Of a stretch of DNA of 64,000 nucleotides, positions 1 through 9,335 are shown in pieces; position 1 is the first letter of the stretch; every line of letters starts with the position of its first letter. The notes below the pieces were generated by a model. The model was given only the letters and a program-made list of their open reading frames with translations, was not told the DNA's origin and did not search any database. The stretch covers positions 1-64,000 of the forward strand of contig JANYBL010000058.1 of NCBI GenBank assembly GCA_025360815.1, written 5' to 3'. A program made the translations under genes and the position numbers. The DNA is from Burkholderiales bacterium. Lineage in GTDB: Bacteria > Pseudomonadota > Gammaproteobacteria > Burkholderiales > Usitatibacteraceae.

Positions 1-2
1 AA

Positions 3-476
3 CAGCCTTCTATGATGGCAATGGTGGAAGCGGCCCGTGAACGGCGGCGTTTGGCGGAAATCGCGGCGGGGCGCGAGAATGCAGCGGGGCGTGAAAACAA
101 TCGCGAAATGTCGGCAGAAGAAATTCGAAATGCCAACATCAATCGCAATTTGCAGACGCTTAAGCAGCAAAAAGACGGCACCAATGGCGTTTTCCAAATT
201 TTGCATAAAGGCCACCGTGCTGCCGAATTTGCCTTCCGTGGCTGGACCACAGACGAGCGCGCCAGTGTACGCCAAGTTTACGAGGTCGATGCGGGGCTGG
301 GCGGCGACGTGGAGCTGGCAACTGTGCGAAAAATGATTGAAATCATCCGCATGCATTACAAAGATAAATTCAACTGGGAATCCAATCGCTTGGGGCGTGT
401 GATTCAGCTCTCAGCCCGGATGGAGGATTCGGCGCAACTTGAAGCGTTTTTAGTCCGCGAATTCTTTGGGACTTAG
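3..476 (+). CDS. Conserved hypothetical protein, 5' partial
   Basis: The reading frame is open to the left edge of the window, so the ATG at 12 is probably internal and the true start lies outside. The visible C-terminal part begins with an Arg/Glu/Ala-rich, probably helical stretch. It then forms a compact domain containing GVFQILHKGHRAAEFAF and ending LEAFLVREFFGT. From memory, similar C-terminal domains occur in hypothetical proteins of Burkholderiales, but I cannot assign a function. It ends at a TAG. The next gene on this strand starts about 190 bases downstream and need not be cotranscribed. Confidence 0.6.
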   Translation, partial: QPSMMAMVEAARERRRLAEIAAGRENAAGRENNREMSAEEIRNANINRNLQTLKQQKDGTNGVFQILHKGHRAAEFAFRGWTTDERASVRQVYEVDAGLGGDVELATVRKMIEIIRMHYKDKFNWESNRLGRVIQLSARMEDSAQLEAFLVREFFGT

Positions 477-669
477 AAAGCACGGGTTTAGCGACGTACT
501 GACATAGCGAATTAGTGCGCATGCTCTAAAAATTTTAACGAAAATCCAGCAGGTCGTTCCACTACGGTAATGTATCGGCTGGTCAAGTAACATCGAATCA
601 TAAAAACTTAATATTGCGCCACAGCGGCACATTACCTGTGCGCCGCCATTGCCAAAACCGGACTTAGCA

Positions 670-2277
670 ATGAATCAAAACCCAGACTTCATCATTATCG
701 GCGGCGGCTCGGCGGGCTCGGTGCTGGCCGCGCGATTGAGCGAAGACAGCAATGTCACCGTCACATTGTTAGAAGCAGGCGGCGATGGCCGCGATTGGGT
801 GATCCGCACACCGTTGGCCAATGTTGCCATGTTGCCCACCAAGCTCAACAACTATGCCTTTGAGACCGTACCGCAGCGCGGGTTAAATGGCCGCCGTGGC
901 TATCAGCCGCGTGGCCGCGCGCTGGGCGGGTCATCAGCCATTAACGCGATGGTCTATATGCGCGGCCACCCGAGTGACTACGATCATTGGGCGGCACTGG
1001 GCAATCCGGGCTGGTCTTTTGCAGACGTTTTGCCGGTCTTCAAACGCACCGAAAACAACGAGCGTTTTACAGATAAGAATGATCCATTCCATGGCCAAGG
1101 CGGCGCGTTGAACGTTGCAGATTTGCGCTCTGATAATCCGTTCCAGCAACGCTATCTCGATGCCGCCAAACAGGCAGGCTTCCCGCTTAATGATGACTTT
1201 AATGGCGCAACCCAAGAGGGAATCGGCTTGCATCAAGTCACGCAAATCAATGGCGAACGCAGCAGTGTCGCACGCGGCTATCTGCACCCGATCATGGGCA
1301 AGCGAGCCAATCTTGAAGTCATTACCCACGCGCAAGTGCAGTCGGTGGTTATCGATGCGAAGTCCAAACGCGCGGTGGCGGTTAAGTTTTTGCAAAATGG
1401 TTCGTTACGAACCATCGCTGCCAAACGCGAAATCATCCTCTCTGCCGGTGCATTCCAATCCGCCCAGTTGCTGATGCTTTCCGGCGTTGGCGATTCGGCA
1501 CATTTGCGGGACCATGGCATTGGCGTCGTGCATCACTTACCTGGCGTGGGGCAAAATTTACAGGATCACCCTGATTTTATTTTCCGTCATTCAATTGATA
1601 GTACCGATTTGGTCGGCGTCTCGTTTGGTGCGGGGCCTAAGATGGTCAAAGCGTTCTACCGCTATCACCAAGCACGGCGCGGCTTGGTGACCACCAACGG
1701 CGCGGAGGGTGGCGGCTTTTTTAAACGTTCTTCGGATTCCGTTGCGCCCGAATTTCAACTCCATTTTGTGGTTGGTAGTATCGAAGACCACGCCCGCAAA
1801 GTGCGGTGGGGACATGGTCTTTCATGCCATGTCTGCCTGCTGCGCCCTAAAAGTCGCGGCACGGTGAAACTCGCGAGCAATAATGCTGCCGATCCGCTAC
1901 TGATCGATCCCGCGTTTTTGGATCATCCCGATGATCTCGAACAACTACTCGAAGGCTACAAACTCACCCGCCGCTTGTTGCAAGCGCCTGCTTTGTCGTC
2001 ACTTTACAAAAGCGATCCCTATGCGAACATGAGCGATGACGATATTCGCGAGCAATTGCGCAACGGTGTCGATACCGTTTACCACCCGGTTGGCACCTGC
2101 AAAATGGGCCCACCTGATGATCCGCTCGCCGTCGTGGATGCAACCTTAAAAGTGTACGGGGTCAAAAATTTGCGGGTGGTCGATGCATCCATCATGCCGA
2201 CACTGATTGGCGGCAATACCAACGCACCGACCGTCGTGATTGCCGAAAAAGCGGTTGGGTTTATTCGCGCGGTTTGA
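670..2277 (+). CDS. GMC-family FAD oxidoreductase (choline dehydrogenase-like)
   Basis: A flavoprotein alcohol dehydrogenase or oxidase of the glucose-methanol-choline family. The N-terminal Rossmann motif is IIIGGGSAGSVLAARL. GMC signature 1 is seen as GRALGGSSAINAMVYMRG and signature 2 as GAFQSAQLLMLSGVG. The C-terminal active site has His (YHPVGTCKMG, about residue 472) and Asn (GGNTNAP, about 516). The length of 535 aa is normal for the family. The ORF track starts at a TTG at 649. I prefer the in-frame ATG at 670, because the FAD motif then begins at the expected distance, although no clear ribosome site precedes either. There is no choline operon (betB, betI) next to it, so the substrate is open: a primary alcohol such as choline, a PEG-type alcohol or an aryl alcohol. 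Confidence 0.9.
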   Translation: MNQNPDFIIIGGGSAGSVLAARLSEDSNVTVTLLEAGGDGRDWVIRTPLANVAMLPTKLNNYAFETVPQRGLNGRRGYQPRGRALGGSSAINAMVYMRGHPSDYDHWAALGNPGWSFADVLPVFKRTENNERFTDKNDPFHGQGGALNVADLRSDNPFQQRYLDAAKQAGFPLNDDFNGATQEGIGLHQVTQINGERSSVARGYLHPIMGKRANLEVITHAQVQSVVIDAKSKRAVAVKFLQNGSLRTIAAKREIILSAGAFQSAQLLMLSGVGDSAHLRDHGIGVVHHLPGVGQNLQDHPDFIFRHSIDSTDLVGVSFGAGPKMVKAFYRYHQARRGLVTTNGAEGGGFFKRSSDSVAPEFQLHFVVGSIEDHARKVRWGHGLSCHVCLLRPKSRGTVKLASNNAADPLLIDPAFLDHPDDLEQLLEGYKLTRRLLQAPALSSLYKSDPYANMSDDDIREQLRNGVDTVYHPVGTCKMGPPDDPLAVVDATLKVYGVKNLRVVDASIMPTLIGGNTNAPTVVIAEKAVGFIRAV

Positions 2278-2370
2278 GATTTGGGTGAAGGGTGAAAATA
2301 TATAAAGTCTTTGCTTGGCGGGGTTTTCCAAGCGAAACTGGCTGGAGATGCTTGCTAGAGCTAGGGTTTT

Positions 2371-2430
2371 AAAGTTTATTCTCTTAAATTTTATTACCTC
2401 AAAGTTTATTACCTTAAATTTTATTCCCTT
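2371..2430. repeat. 30-bp AT-rich tandem repeat, two units
   Basis: Two adjacent 30-base units starting AAAGTTTATT and containing TTAAATTTTATT lie at 2371-2400 and 2401-2430, with a third partial AAAG. The units differ at a few positions. They sit in the 200-base gap between the convergent GMC and glycine-rich genes. Function is unknown. Confidence 0.7.
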
Positions 2431-2481
2431 AAAGCGCCAAAACCGAAAATCTGCCGTTGAATTGGTCAGATAGTTTCGGTC

Positions 2482-3243
2482 TTACTCGGATCCACAACCA
2501 CCCCCACAGCCGCCACCGCCATCCCCTCCACCGCCATCGCTGCCACCATCGCCCTGATTCCCCCCGGAATCTGATCCGCTGTCCGACGAGCCCCAAGAAT
2601 CAAATCCGCTTGTACCGCCATCAATACTCGAATCGGCAAAATCACCACCGCAGTAAATCACGCCGGACGTTGCGCTGTTGGCCGGAGCGCCGCCAAACTT
2701 CTGCCGAAACGCGTTGCAGTCGGCTGAATAATGAAACCCGGCTTTGATTTTTAGTTTCGCATCCAGCGCAAACAGCAGCGGCAAGCGAGTGGGTTTTTTA
2801 GGGTTGATCAATTCTTCGCGGCAGGTGTGCCACCAAACGCGGCGCAGGCCTTCATTACTTTTACTGCCCGATTTCAACACCGCTGCCGGGATGTGGTGCA
2901 TAAAATTGCCAAAGGCTTGCTTACAAAATGCTTGGTACTGCTTGGTGTACAAAATAAATTCATGCCACAGATCGTCCACCACCTGCGACGGCATCGACAC
3001 ATATTTCCCGTCAGCTTTCTGATAGGCCAAAAAATATTGCCGTAGCCCTTTGCCGACGAGCTGGCAATCCTTTAATGCAAGATGGGGGTGATGCTTTTGC
3101 AGCTTCTCGTACAAACCCTGCGGCAGCGAAAACGTACGGATATACTCCGCCCGCCGCGCTCGGCGAAGCTTCGTCCAGATCGTCCAACTAATGAGAGACG
3201 TGCCTGCTACCGCGACGGCGGCGATAACTAGAATGGGGGCCAT
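2482..3243 (-). CDS. Glycine-rich domain-containing membrane protein
   Basis: The 253-aa protein has an N-terminal membrane anchor (ILVIAAVAVAGTSLISWTIW) followed by basic residues. A conserved globular segment carries VDDLWHEFILYTKQY, CKQAFGNFMHHIP and WWHTCREE, resembling the repeat of glycine-rich domain proteins (DUF1399/GRDP type). The last 60 or so residues are low complexity, rich in Gly, Ser and Asp, and end in GGGGCGGGCGSE with two cysteines. The role is not known. The His/Cys-rich motifs suggest a metal site, which is inference. It is preceded on the same strand by an unrelated hypothetical gene. Confidence 0.7.
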   Translation of the reverse strand: MAPILVIAAVAVAGTSLISWTIWTKLRRARRAEYIRTFSLPQGLYEKLQKHHPHLALKDCQLVGKGLRQYFLAYQKADGKYVSMPSQVVDDLWHEFILYTKQYQAFCKQAFGNFMHHIPAAVLKSGSKSNEGLRRVWWHTCREELINPKKPTRLPLLFALDAKLKIKAGFHYSADCNAFRQKFGGAPANSATSGVIYCGGDFADSSIDGGTSGFDSWGSSDSGSDSGGNQGDGGSDGGGGDGGGGCGGGCGSE

Positions 3244-3276
3244 GTTTTTTTTCGCGGTTAGATGGTGGGTGAAAAC

Positions 3277-3795
3277 CTATAGACCTGTAAATTCGAGGGT
3301 GAAAAGACCAGCCCTGCTGGCCAAGTCAATTATTGGCTCTGACTTTTCTCTTGAGTGATAAAAGAGAACATTGGTATCGTCCCAAGATGCCGCATAAATA
3401 CAATCATATTCAGGGATAACGATAAATTGAGAAGGCGCGTTTTGCTTGTCAAAATGACATTGTTGTAAAAAGCCAGTTCTGTCGAGGTATTTTTTAAGAA
3501 ACCTCTTTGATTTGTGGGGCCAGCAACCGCGAGAGCGAATCGTATAAATGGGTGCTAGGGCAAACACAGCTTGCCAGTGGAATTCGAATTTTTTATCGCG
3601 ATTGATGCGTTCGGGACCCTCGTAACATTCCTTCAAATGCCATTCACTTTCATCCACAAGCCAGTGATCAAAAACTGAAATAGCGATTCGCTCCATCTTG
3701 GTCTCGCCTTGATGCCAATGTAGATTAAACAGCTCGGGAAACTGACTATTGATTTGATCCGACAGAGCGGGGCTAACGATAGATAGAAGCTTCAT
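3277..3795 (-). CDS. Hypothetical protein, 172 aa
   Basis: A clean ORF with protein-like composition but no family I recognise. It has no signal peptide or membrane segment. It is rich in aromatic residues and His/Cys (for example RGCWPHKSKRFLKKYLDR and IPEYDCIYAASWDDTN), suggesting a small soluble globular protein. It lies 33 bases upstream of the glycine-rich membrane protein on the same strand, so the two could be cotranscribed. Single small proteins of this kind between unrelated genes are sometimes immunity proteins, but nothing here supports that. Confidence 0.5.
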   Translation of the reverse strand: MKLLSIVSPALSDQINSQFPELFNLHWHQGETKMERIAISVFDHWLVDESEWHLKECYEGPERINRDKKFEFHWQAVFALAPIYTIRSRGCWPHKSKRFLKKYLDRTGFLQQCHFDKQNAPSQFIVIPEYDCIYAASWDDTNVLFYHSREKSEPIIDLASRAGLFTLEFTGL

Positions 3796-3921
3796 TCGTT
3801 ATTTTCGTTTGCCGCTCTAGTTTTTCTGCATTGCAGGATACACTTTGAAGGCGCACATTGACATGCAATCATCTGAAGAATGGCTCCAGTCAAGGCGCTC
3901 CGAGATATTGCCATCATGAAA

Positions 3922-4623
3922 TTATGCCCAGCCACCCGCAATCAACCCCCGAGTCTCCTCAACCGCTACCTGCCACAACTGATCCATCAACTCGTCGGAT
4001 TTCTGATACTCCCCCGCAAAATTACCATCGCCCAAATAGGCGCGCGTCTCGGCGGGGTTCATGAGTTTTAGTTTGGTGTTGTCAATCGGCGTGCGCGGCA
4101 TCGTGGGCTGTGCAGCGCCTGCAATGCGGGTCGCACGAAAATTTTCCATCCACGAGGCATGCGAGGCGATGGGGTCAATCGCCATCACTTTCGCCCATGT
4201 TTTTGGCGCTGCCCACCAGTTGTGGAATTTCACTTTTATGCTGGGATTGTCGGCCATCCATTCGCCCACAAAATACGAAATCGGCGTGTTGCCGCCGTGG
4301 CCGTTGACAATCAGGATTCGTTTGAAGCCGTGTGTGGCCAAGCTATCGAGCACATCGCGCATCATGGCGATCAGCGTTTCCAGCCGTAAAGAAATCGTGC
4401 CCGGATAGGCCATGAAAGTGGGGGTGTGGCCGAACGGAATCACTGGAAACACCGGCACGCCAAGTGGCTCGGCGGCATCGGCAGCGACATTCTCTGCCAA
4501 GATCGCGTCGACGGCCAGACTTAAATACGCATGCTGTTCAGTGCAACCAATGGGCACGACGCAGCGGTCGTCGGTTTTGAGATATTGCTCGATCATCATC
4601 CAGTTGGTGTCGCGGATTTTCAT
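3922..4623 (-). CDS. Creatininase family protein
   Basis: A metal-dependent amidohydrolase of the creatinine amidohydrolase superfamily, which also includes the mycofactocin MftE and F420-linked FAPy hydrolases. Expected metal ligands are visible in GCTEQHAYLSLAVDA (Glu, His, Asp) and in VNGHGGN. The motif FGHTPTFMAYPGTISL matches the family core. At 233 aa it is slightly shorter than creatininase itself. The start at 4623 gives MKIRDTNWMMIEQYL, typical for the family. The substrate is not determined by the sequence, and no creatinine or mycofactocin genes are near. Confidence 0.85.
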   Translation of the reverse strand: MKIRDTNWMMIEQYLKTDDRCVVPIGCTEQHAYLSLAVDAILAENVAADAAEPLGVPVFPVIPFGHTPTFMAYPGTISLRLETLIAMMRDVLDSLATHGFKRILIVNGHGGNTPISYFVGEWMADNPSIKVKFHNWWAAPKTWAKVMAIDPIASHASWMENFRATRIAGAAQPTMPRTPIDNTKLKLMNPAETRAYLGDGNFAGEYQKSDELMDQLWQVAVEETRGLIAGGWA

Positions 4624-4661
4624 GGGTGATTGCCTTGGAATTGTGAGTGTTAGTGTTATTG

Positions 4662-5513
4662 TTATTGGTCGATGGATTGCTTATACCGCTGTCTCGCCGC
4701 TTCTTCCTTTATTACTTCGTCGATTTCTTTGATCAGCCCCTTCACATCGGCTTTCTTCTCGCTGCGTACAAAATGGCCGGTGAGCGGTGTATCGCTTTGC
4801 AGTTTGCCTGTTTTGTAAATTGCCCAGAGCTCGCGGCCATAGTCGGTCAGGAGCAGGTCAGGCGCAAAATTGCCGAACCAATTTTTTAAATTCTCGACGT
4901 CGCGCAGCAGTAGCGCCTCCGCACTGTTGTTACCGGCGGCATCAACGGCCTGCGGTAAATCAATAATTACCGGTCCATCTGCATCAATGAGTACGTTGTA
5001 TTCAGAAAGATCGCCGTGGATCATGCCCGCACAGAGCATTAGCACAACTTGACGAATCAGGAACTGATGATATTCGCGCGCCTTTTGGGCAGTGAGTTCG
5101 ACGTCGTTGAGCCTCGGCGCAGCGTGCCCGTTTTCATCGGTGACGAGCTCCATAATAAGCACGCCGTTGAGGAAATTATAGGGCTTGGGCACGCGCACAC
5201 CTGCAGCGGCCAGCCGATGCAGGGCATCAACCTCAGCGTTTTGCCATGCCTCTTCTTGCTCTTGGCGGCCATAGCGCGAACCCTTGGCCATCGCCCGTTC
5301 GCGACGGCTATTCTTGACCTTGCGACCTTCTGTGTATTGCACCGCTTGGCGGAAGCTGCGCTTGTCGGCTTCTTTATAAACCTTGGCGCAACGGACATCA
5401 TCTCCGCAGCGCACCACAAATACGATCGCCTCTTTCCCGCTCATTAGCTGGCGCACGACCTCGTCAATCAGACCTTCTTCAATGAGTGGCAATAGTCGTG
5501 CGGGGGTTTTCAT
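4662..5513 (-). CDS. RIO1-like serine protein kinase (PA4780 family)
   Basis: A bacterial RIO-type atypical protein kinase. It has the ATP-site Lys in FVVRCGDDVRCAKVYKEADK, the catalytic loop MIHGDLSEYNVL and the metal-binding VIIDLPQAVD. The 283-aa length from the ATG at 5513 is normal; the ORF-track start is a TTG two codons upstream. The insert KVKNSRRERAMAKGSRYGR is typical of the proteobacterial group. The physiological substrate is unknown. It lies 38 bases upstream of the creatininase gene on the same strand, and the link between them is unclear. Confidence 0.9.
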   Translation of the reverse strand: MKTPARLLPLIEEGLIDEVVRQLMSGKEAIVFVVRCGDDVRCAKVYKEADKRSFRQAVQYTEGRKVKNSRRERAMAKGSRYGRQEQEEAWQNAEVDALHRLAAAGVRVPKPYNFLNGVLIMELVTDENGHAAPRLNDVELTAQKAREYHQFLIRQVVLMLCAGMIHGDLSEYNVLIDADGPVIIDLPQAVDAAGNNSAEALLLRDVENLKNWFGNFAPDLLLTDYGRELWAIYKTGKLQSDTPLTGHFVRSEKKADVKGLIKEIDEVIKEEAARQRYKQSIDQ

Positions 5514-5632
5514 GGGCAAATTAGACGTTGGAAAAGGAAAAGTTTGATTCTACTAGCCTTTAACCCTGCCATCTCTGAATCGCGCTATCCATGCGCTACG
5601 CACGCTATGCCCAGTCTATTCCTGCGCTATTC

Positions 5633-5893
5633 CTATTTAATCGCAAGTGCAATATTGACCGCCTTTAAAAACAGCGCTTGCTCCGCCCTGGTAGAAACCC
5701 GAAACCGCTCAAATTCCTTGCCGTTCAATTTCACGTCGACAAACAACCCAGCGGGGACTTCATGAAAATGTAAGAACGCGCTGGATTTGCGATAAAACGA
5801 GCCGGGCGTGCGCTCATTGAGCGCGGGAATATTTCGGAGCGACGCGAGCAGGGTAGGGTACTCTGTGAGCGCTGCGGCGCTGGCGTGCTTCAT
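5633..5893 (-). CDS. Small conserved hypothetical protein, 86 aa
   Basis: A compact soluble protein with SSAFLHFHEVPAGLFVDVKL and EFERFRVSTRAEQALFLK, a pattern that looks like a conserved small proteobacterial domain, but I cannot name its function. It starts 5 bases downstream of the stop of the MacB-like permease gene on the same strand, so the two are probably cotranscribed. No signal peptide or membrane segment is present. Confidence 0.6.
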   Translation of the reverse strand: MKHASAAALTEYPTLLASLRNIPALNERTPGSFYRKSSAFLHFHEVPAGLFVDVKLNGKEFERFRVSTRAEQALFLKAVNIALAIK

Positions 5894-5898
5894 ATTCT

Positions 5899-7122
5899 CT
5901 ATTCGTAGCGCAGCGCCTCAACCGGCCGTAACGCGGCTGCCCGCTTGGCGGGATAAAGCCCGAAAAAAATCCCGATCAGCGCCGAGAAGCTAAACGCGAT
6001 AATAATCCCGCTCATGGAAATGCCCACCGCAAGCGGCGAAAATTTGGTGATCGCCGCGCTGCCCAAGTAGGCCAAAAAAACGCCCAGCGCACCGCCGCAA
6101 ACACAGATCACGACCGCTTCGGTTAAAAACTGTAACAACACATCGCGGCGCTTGGCGCCCAGCGCCATCCGAATACCGATCTCGCGAGTGCGCTCGGTGA
6201 CTGAGACCAGCATGATATTCATAATGCCAATGCCGCCGACCAGTAACGAGATTGAGCCAATCGCGCCCAGCAGCAAGGTGAGCATGGTGGCAATCCCCTG
6301 AGCAGCCTCGGCGATGGACGCTAAATCGCGGATCGTAAAATCATCTTCTTGGTCTTCACGTACGCGGTGGCGAATACGCAGCAATTGTGAGGCGTCGTAT
6401 ATCGCGTCTTGCACTTGGCCAGCGCTCGCCGCTTGCGCCAACGCATAGTGGATGCTGCCTGGCTGCCCCCAGCGGATGAGTTGCTGGCGTGCGGTGGTGA
6501 GCGGCACGAACACGGCATCGTCCTGATCGCCGCCGCCCAAATCGCTACCTTTGTTTTCCAACACGCCAATAACTTCAAACGGGCGATTTCGAATACGAAT
6601 TGTCTGTCCGACCGGATCCGCCTCGCCGTAAAGATTGCCTGCCACCGTACGCCCAATCACTGCCACCCGCGAAGCCGAGCGGATTTCGACATCGCCAAAC
6701 AACGAACCAAGATCAGCGTTCCAGTCCTTGATCGTGAAAAATTCAGGTGTGACACCCATGACATTCGCGTTCCAGTTGGTCGTGCCGCTGGCCACTTGAA
6801 ACGGCTGCTGAACAATCGCCGCCACGCCGTTAAAACTCGGCAGCTGGCCGATGGCTTGGGCATCTTGCAGGGTAAGCGTCTGAACCACACCACGACCGGC
6901 GCGAACGCCATTAGAAGTCGACGAGCCGGGGAAAATCACCATCACGTTCGAGCCCATTGCCGAAATCCGGCGGTTAATATCCTCACGCACGGATTCGCCA
7001 ATCGCCAGCATCAGCACCACCGCACCCACACCGATGATGATCCCCAACATTGTTAAACCCGCCCGTAAGCGGTTCATGCTCATAGCGCGGAATGCTTCAA
7101 GAAATACTTGGATGAGATTCAT
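5899..7122 (-). CDS. MacB-like ABC transporter permease (FtsX/MacB_PCD family)
   Basis: An inner-membrane permease subunit of an ABC transporter of the MacB/LolE type. The first membrane helix follows the typical LRAGLTMLGIIIGVGAVVLM. A large periplasmic domain (about residues 55-280) comes next, then three helices at the C-terminus, with SVTERTREIGIRMALGAKRRD between them and an end at RPVEALRYE, all family hallmarks. I use the ATG at 7122 (407 aa) rather than the TTG at 7179. There is no fused ATPase and no ATPase or membrane-fusion gene beside it, so its partners must be encoded elsewhere. Export of a peptide, antibiotic or lipoprotein is inference. Confidence 0.88.
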   Translation of the reverse strand: MNLIQVFLEAFRAMSMNRLRAGLTMLGIIIGVGAVVLMLAIGESVREDINRRISAMGSNVMVIFPGSSTSNGVRAGRGVVQTLTLQDAQAIGQLPSFNGVAAIVQQPFQVASGTTNWNANVMGVTPEFFTIKDWNADLGSLFGDVEIRSASRVAVIGRTVAGNLYGEADPVGQTIRIRNRPFEVIGVLENKGSDLGGGDQDDAVFVPLTTARQQLIRWGQPGSIHYALAQAASAGQVQDAIYDASQLLRIRHRVREDQEDDFTIRDLASIAEAAQGIATMLTLLLGAIGSISLLVGGIGIMNIMLVSVTERTREIGIRMALGAKRRDVLLQFLTEAVVICVCGGALGVFLAYLGSAAITKFSPLAVGISMSGIIIAFSFSALIGIFFGLYPAKRAAALRPVEALRYE

Positions 7123-7479
7123 TTTTTGCTCGTATTTTGGTCGCGTAAGTCGTGAGAAATACACCTGTTTAATTGCCAATTTCTAACATTATGCCGTTTA
7201 TTTTGCCTGGCCTTTGCTTTGCTTTATGTTGGTTGGACATCACACGTTCTTGATCGGCTCAGCGGCAGAAGGTTCAAGGCCGCTTTATTTGCTAGCGTGG
7301 CATCTATGGAGATGGCACCCATTTCGGCCTCGCCGTGAATCTACTTCGTCTGTGCGCGTGATGTAGATCCTTGGCGCTTCGCGAGATTGGTGATAACGTT
7401 TCCAATCATAAAAATGCTTGCTAAAGGCCAGTTCGACCACCTGCAACCACGTCCAGCCACCCTCCATCTCAAGGTATCC
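7123..7479. other. Divergent intergenic region
   Basis: About 360 bases between the permease (minus) and the amidase (plus). It must hold both promoters. ORFs listed here are shadows or non-conserved upstream extensions of the amidase frame. I see no convincing hairpin or repeat. Confidence 0.5.
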
Positions 7480-9303
7480 ATGAAATCACGTCGCCAATTC
7501 CTGATCAAAGCGCCTCTCGGCTTACTCGGTGCGTCTGCTGCTATTGCACAAGCTGCCGACACTCCAGCTACATCGACAGCCACTCCGCCAGCGGGCGCGC
7601 CGCCGACTTTCGGTGCGGCACCTGCCGTGGGTCCTGAGGTTTCGAGCGCTACGTTTGCCGAGGCCGAAAAGTTGATGCAGGTGACGATGACTGCTGCGGA
7701 GCGCGATATGGCGGCCAAGACTTGGCGGGTGTCGATGGCTGGTATGTTGGAGCGCCGCGTGGGGCCGCGCAAGGTGCCGCTGGCCGACAATCTGGCCCCT
7801 GCCACGTTGTGGAACCCGATGTTGCCCGGCGTTAACATGAAGCCGGGGCCGGCGCGGGACCGTTTTGTTCGCAGTGGCACTAAAGGAAAGCTAGTTATTG
7901 AACCGCTACCGTCGCGCGACGCAGATATTGCATTTTCACCGGTGACAAAACTCTCGCGATGGATTGAGACGAAAGCGATAACGTCTGAGCGCCTCACGCA
8001 AATCTATTTGGAACGTATTAAACGGCTTGATCCAAAGCTACGCGCGGTGATCACGGTGACGGCTGAACACGCCTTAAAGCAAGCCAGACAAGCTGACAAA
8101 GAAATCGCGGCGGGCAAATATCGCGGCGCGCTCCACGGCATTCCGTATGGCGTGAAAGATTTGCTCGACACGGCCGGCATCGCCACCACCTACGGCGCGG
8201 AACCGTTTCGCAATCGTGTGCCTGCAACAGATTCTGCTGTCGTGGCGCGCCTCAATGCGGCCGGCGCGGTGCTGATTGCGAAATTAAGTTTAGGTGCGCT
8301 GGCTTTGAACGATATTTGGTTTGGCGGGCAGACCATGAACCCATGGTTGCTAGAAGAGGGCGCTTCCGGCTCGAGTGCGGGGCCTGGCGCGGCAACCGCT
8401 GCTGCGCTGGTTGCGTTCTCCGTCGGCAGTGAAACTGGTGGCAGCATCGTCAGCCCTGCGATGCGGTGCGGCATTACCGGCTTGCGACCGACGTTTGGCC
8501 GCGTGCCGCGCACCGGCGCGATGACACTGTGCTGGTCACTCGATAAGCTGGGGCCGATGACCCGCACGGTTGAGGACGCCATGCTCGTACTTAAGGCGAT
8601 TACGGGCCGCGATGCGGGCGATCTGGGTAGCGTGCCGTCCAAACTGGCGTTCGACGCGAATGCACCGATCAAAGGTTTGAAGGTCGGCTATGTGCCCGCT
8701 TGGATGAAAGAAAATCCGGCAACCGATGTCGATCGCGCTGCGCTTGAAACCTTAAAATCGCAAGGGCTCATTCCGACCCCGATCACCCTGCCAGATTGGC
8801 CTTATGAATCGCTGAATTTGATTTTATTTGCCGAGGGTGCGGCAGCATTTGAAGAGCTGATTCTGAGCGGTCAAGCGAACCAATTAAAAGTGCAAGTGCC
8901 CGATGCGTGGCCGAATATGTTTCGCGAATCGCGCTTTTTGTCGGCGGTGGATTTTGTGCAGGCAGATCGGATGCGCAGACGGGTGGCGCAAGAAATGGCA
9001 AGAATATTTACCGAAGTCGATCTGTTGTTGGTACCGTCGCTTCGCGATGAAATGCTCACAATCTCGAACCAAACTGGTCATCCCTCGCTTACGTTGCGGA
9101 CCGGAACCGTTGAGGTTTCAGAAGCGCGTAGTGATTGGGCACCAGACCCGGCAAACCCGATGCCAAAATTTTCACCACCGCGTAAAGTGCCGCATGGCGT
9201 AACGTTAATTGGCCGGTTGTTTGATGAAGGCACCATTGCCAACGTCGGGATGGCACTGGAAAAAGCGGCCGGTGTTTCGGCGTTACGACCACTCGGATTT
9301 TAG
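7480..9303 (+). CDS. Exported amidase (amidase signature family)
   Basis: A 607-aa amidase. The start at 7480 gives MKSRRQFLIKAPLGLLGASAA, an N-terminus resembling a Tat or Sec signal with a twin-arginine (SRRQFL); the upstream ATG at 7387 would bury it. The amidase signature triad is visible: catalytic Lys in GIPYGVKDLLDTAG, cis-Ser in GASGSSAGPGAATAAAL and nucleophile Ser in GSETGGSIVSPAMRCG. The region from about residue 40 to 140 is a Pro/Ala-rich linker plus a helical segment outside the core. The family hydrolyses amide bonds in very diverse substrates, and this one probably acts in the periplasm. It has no operon partner. Confidence 0.9.
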   Translation: MKSRRQFLIKAPLGLLGASAAIAQAADTPATSTATPPAGAPPTFGAAPAVGPEVSSATFAEAEKLMQVTMTAAERDMAAKTWRVSMAGMLERRVGPRKVPLADNLAPATLWNPMLPGVNMKPGPARDRFVRSGTKGKLVIEPLPSRDADIAFSPVTKLSRWIETKAITSERLTQIYLERIKRLDPKLRAVITVTAEHALKQARQADKEIAAGKYRGALHGIPYGVKDLLDTAGIATTYGAEPFRNRVPATDSAVVARLNAAGAVLIAKLSLGALALNDIWFGGQTMNPWLLEEGASGSSAGPGAATAAALVAFSVGSETGGSIVSPAMRCGITGLRPTFGRVPRTGAMTLCWSLDKLGPMTRTVEDAMLVLKAITGRDAGDLGSVPSKLAFDANAPIKGLKVGYVPAWMKENPATDVDRAALETLKSQGLIPTPITLPDWPYESLNLILFAEGAAAFEELILSGQANQLKVQVPDAWPNMFRESRFLSAVDFVQADRMRRRVAQEMARIFTEVDLLLVPSLRDEMLTISNQTGHPSLTLRTGTVEVSEARSDWAPDPANPMPKFSPPRKVPHGVTLIGRLFDEGTIANVGMALEKAAGVSALRPLGF

Positions 9304-9335
9304 TCGTAGATAGCGTGCGGATGTTGTGCGTGTCT

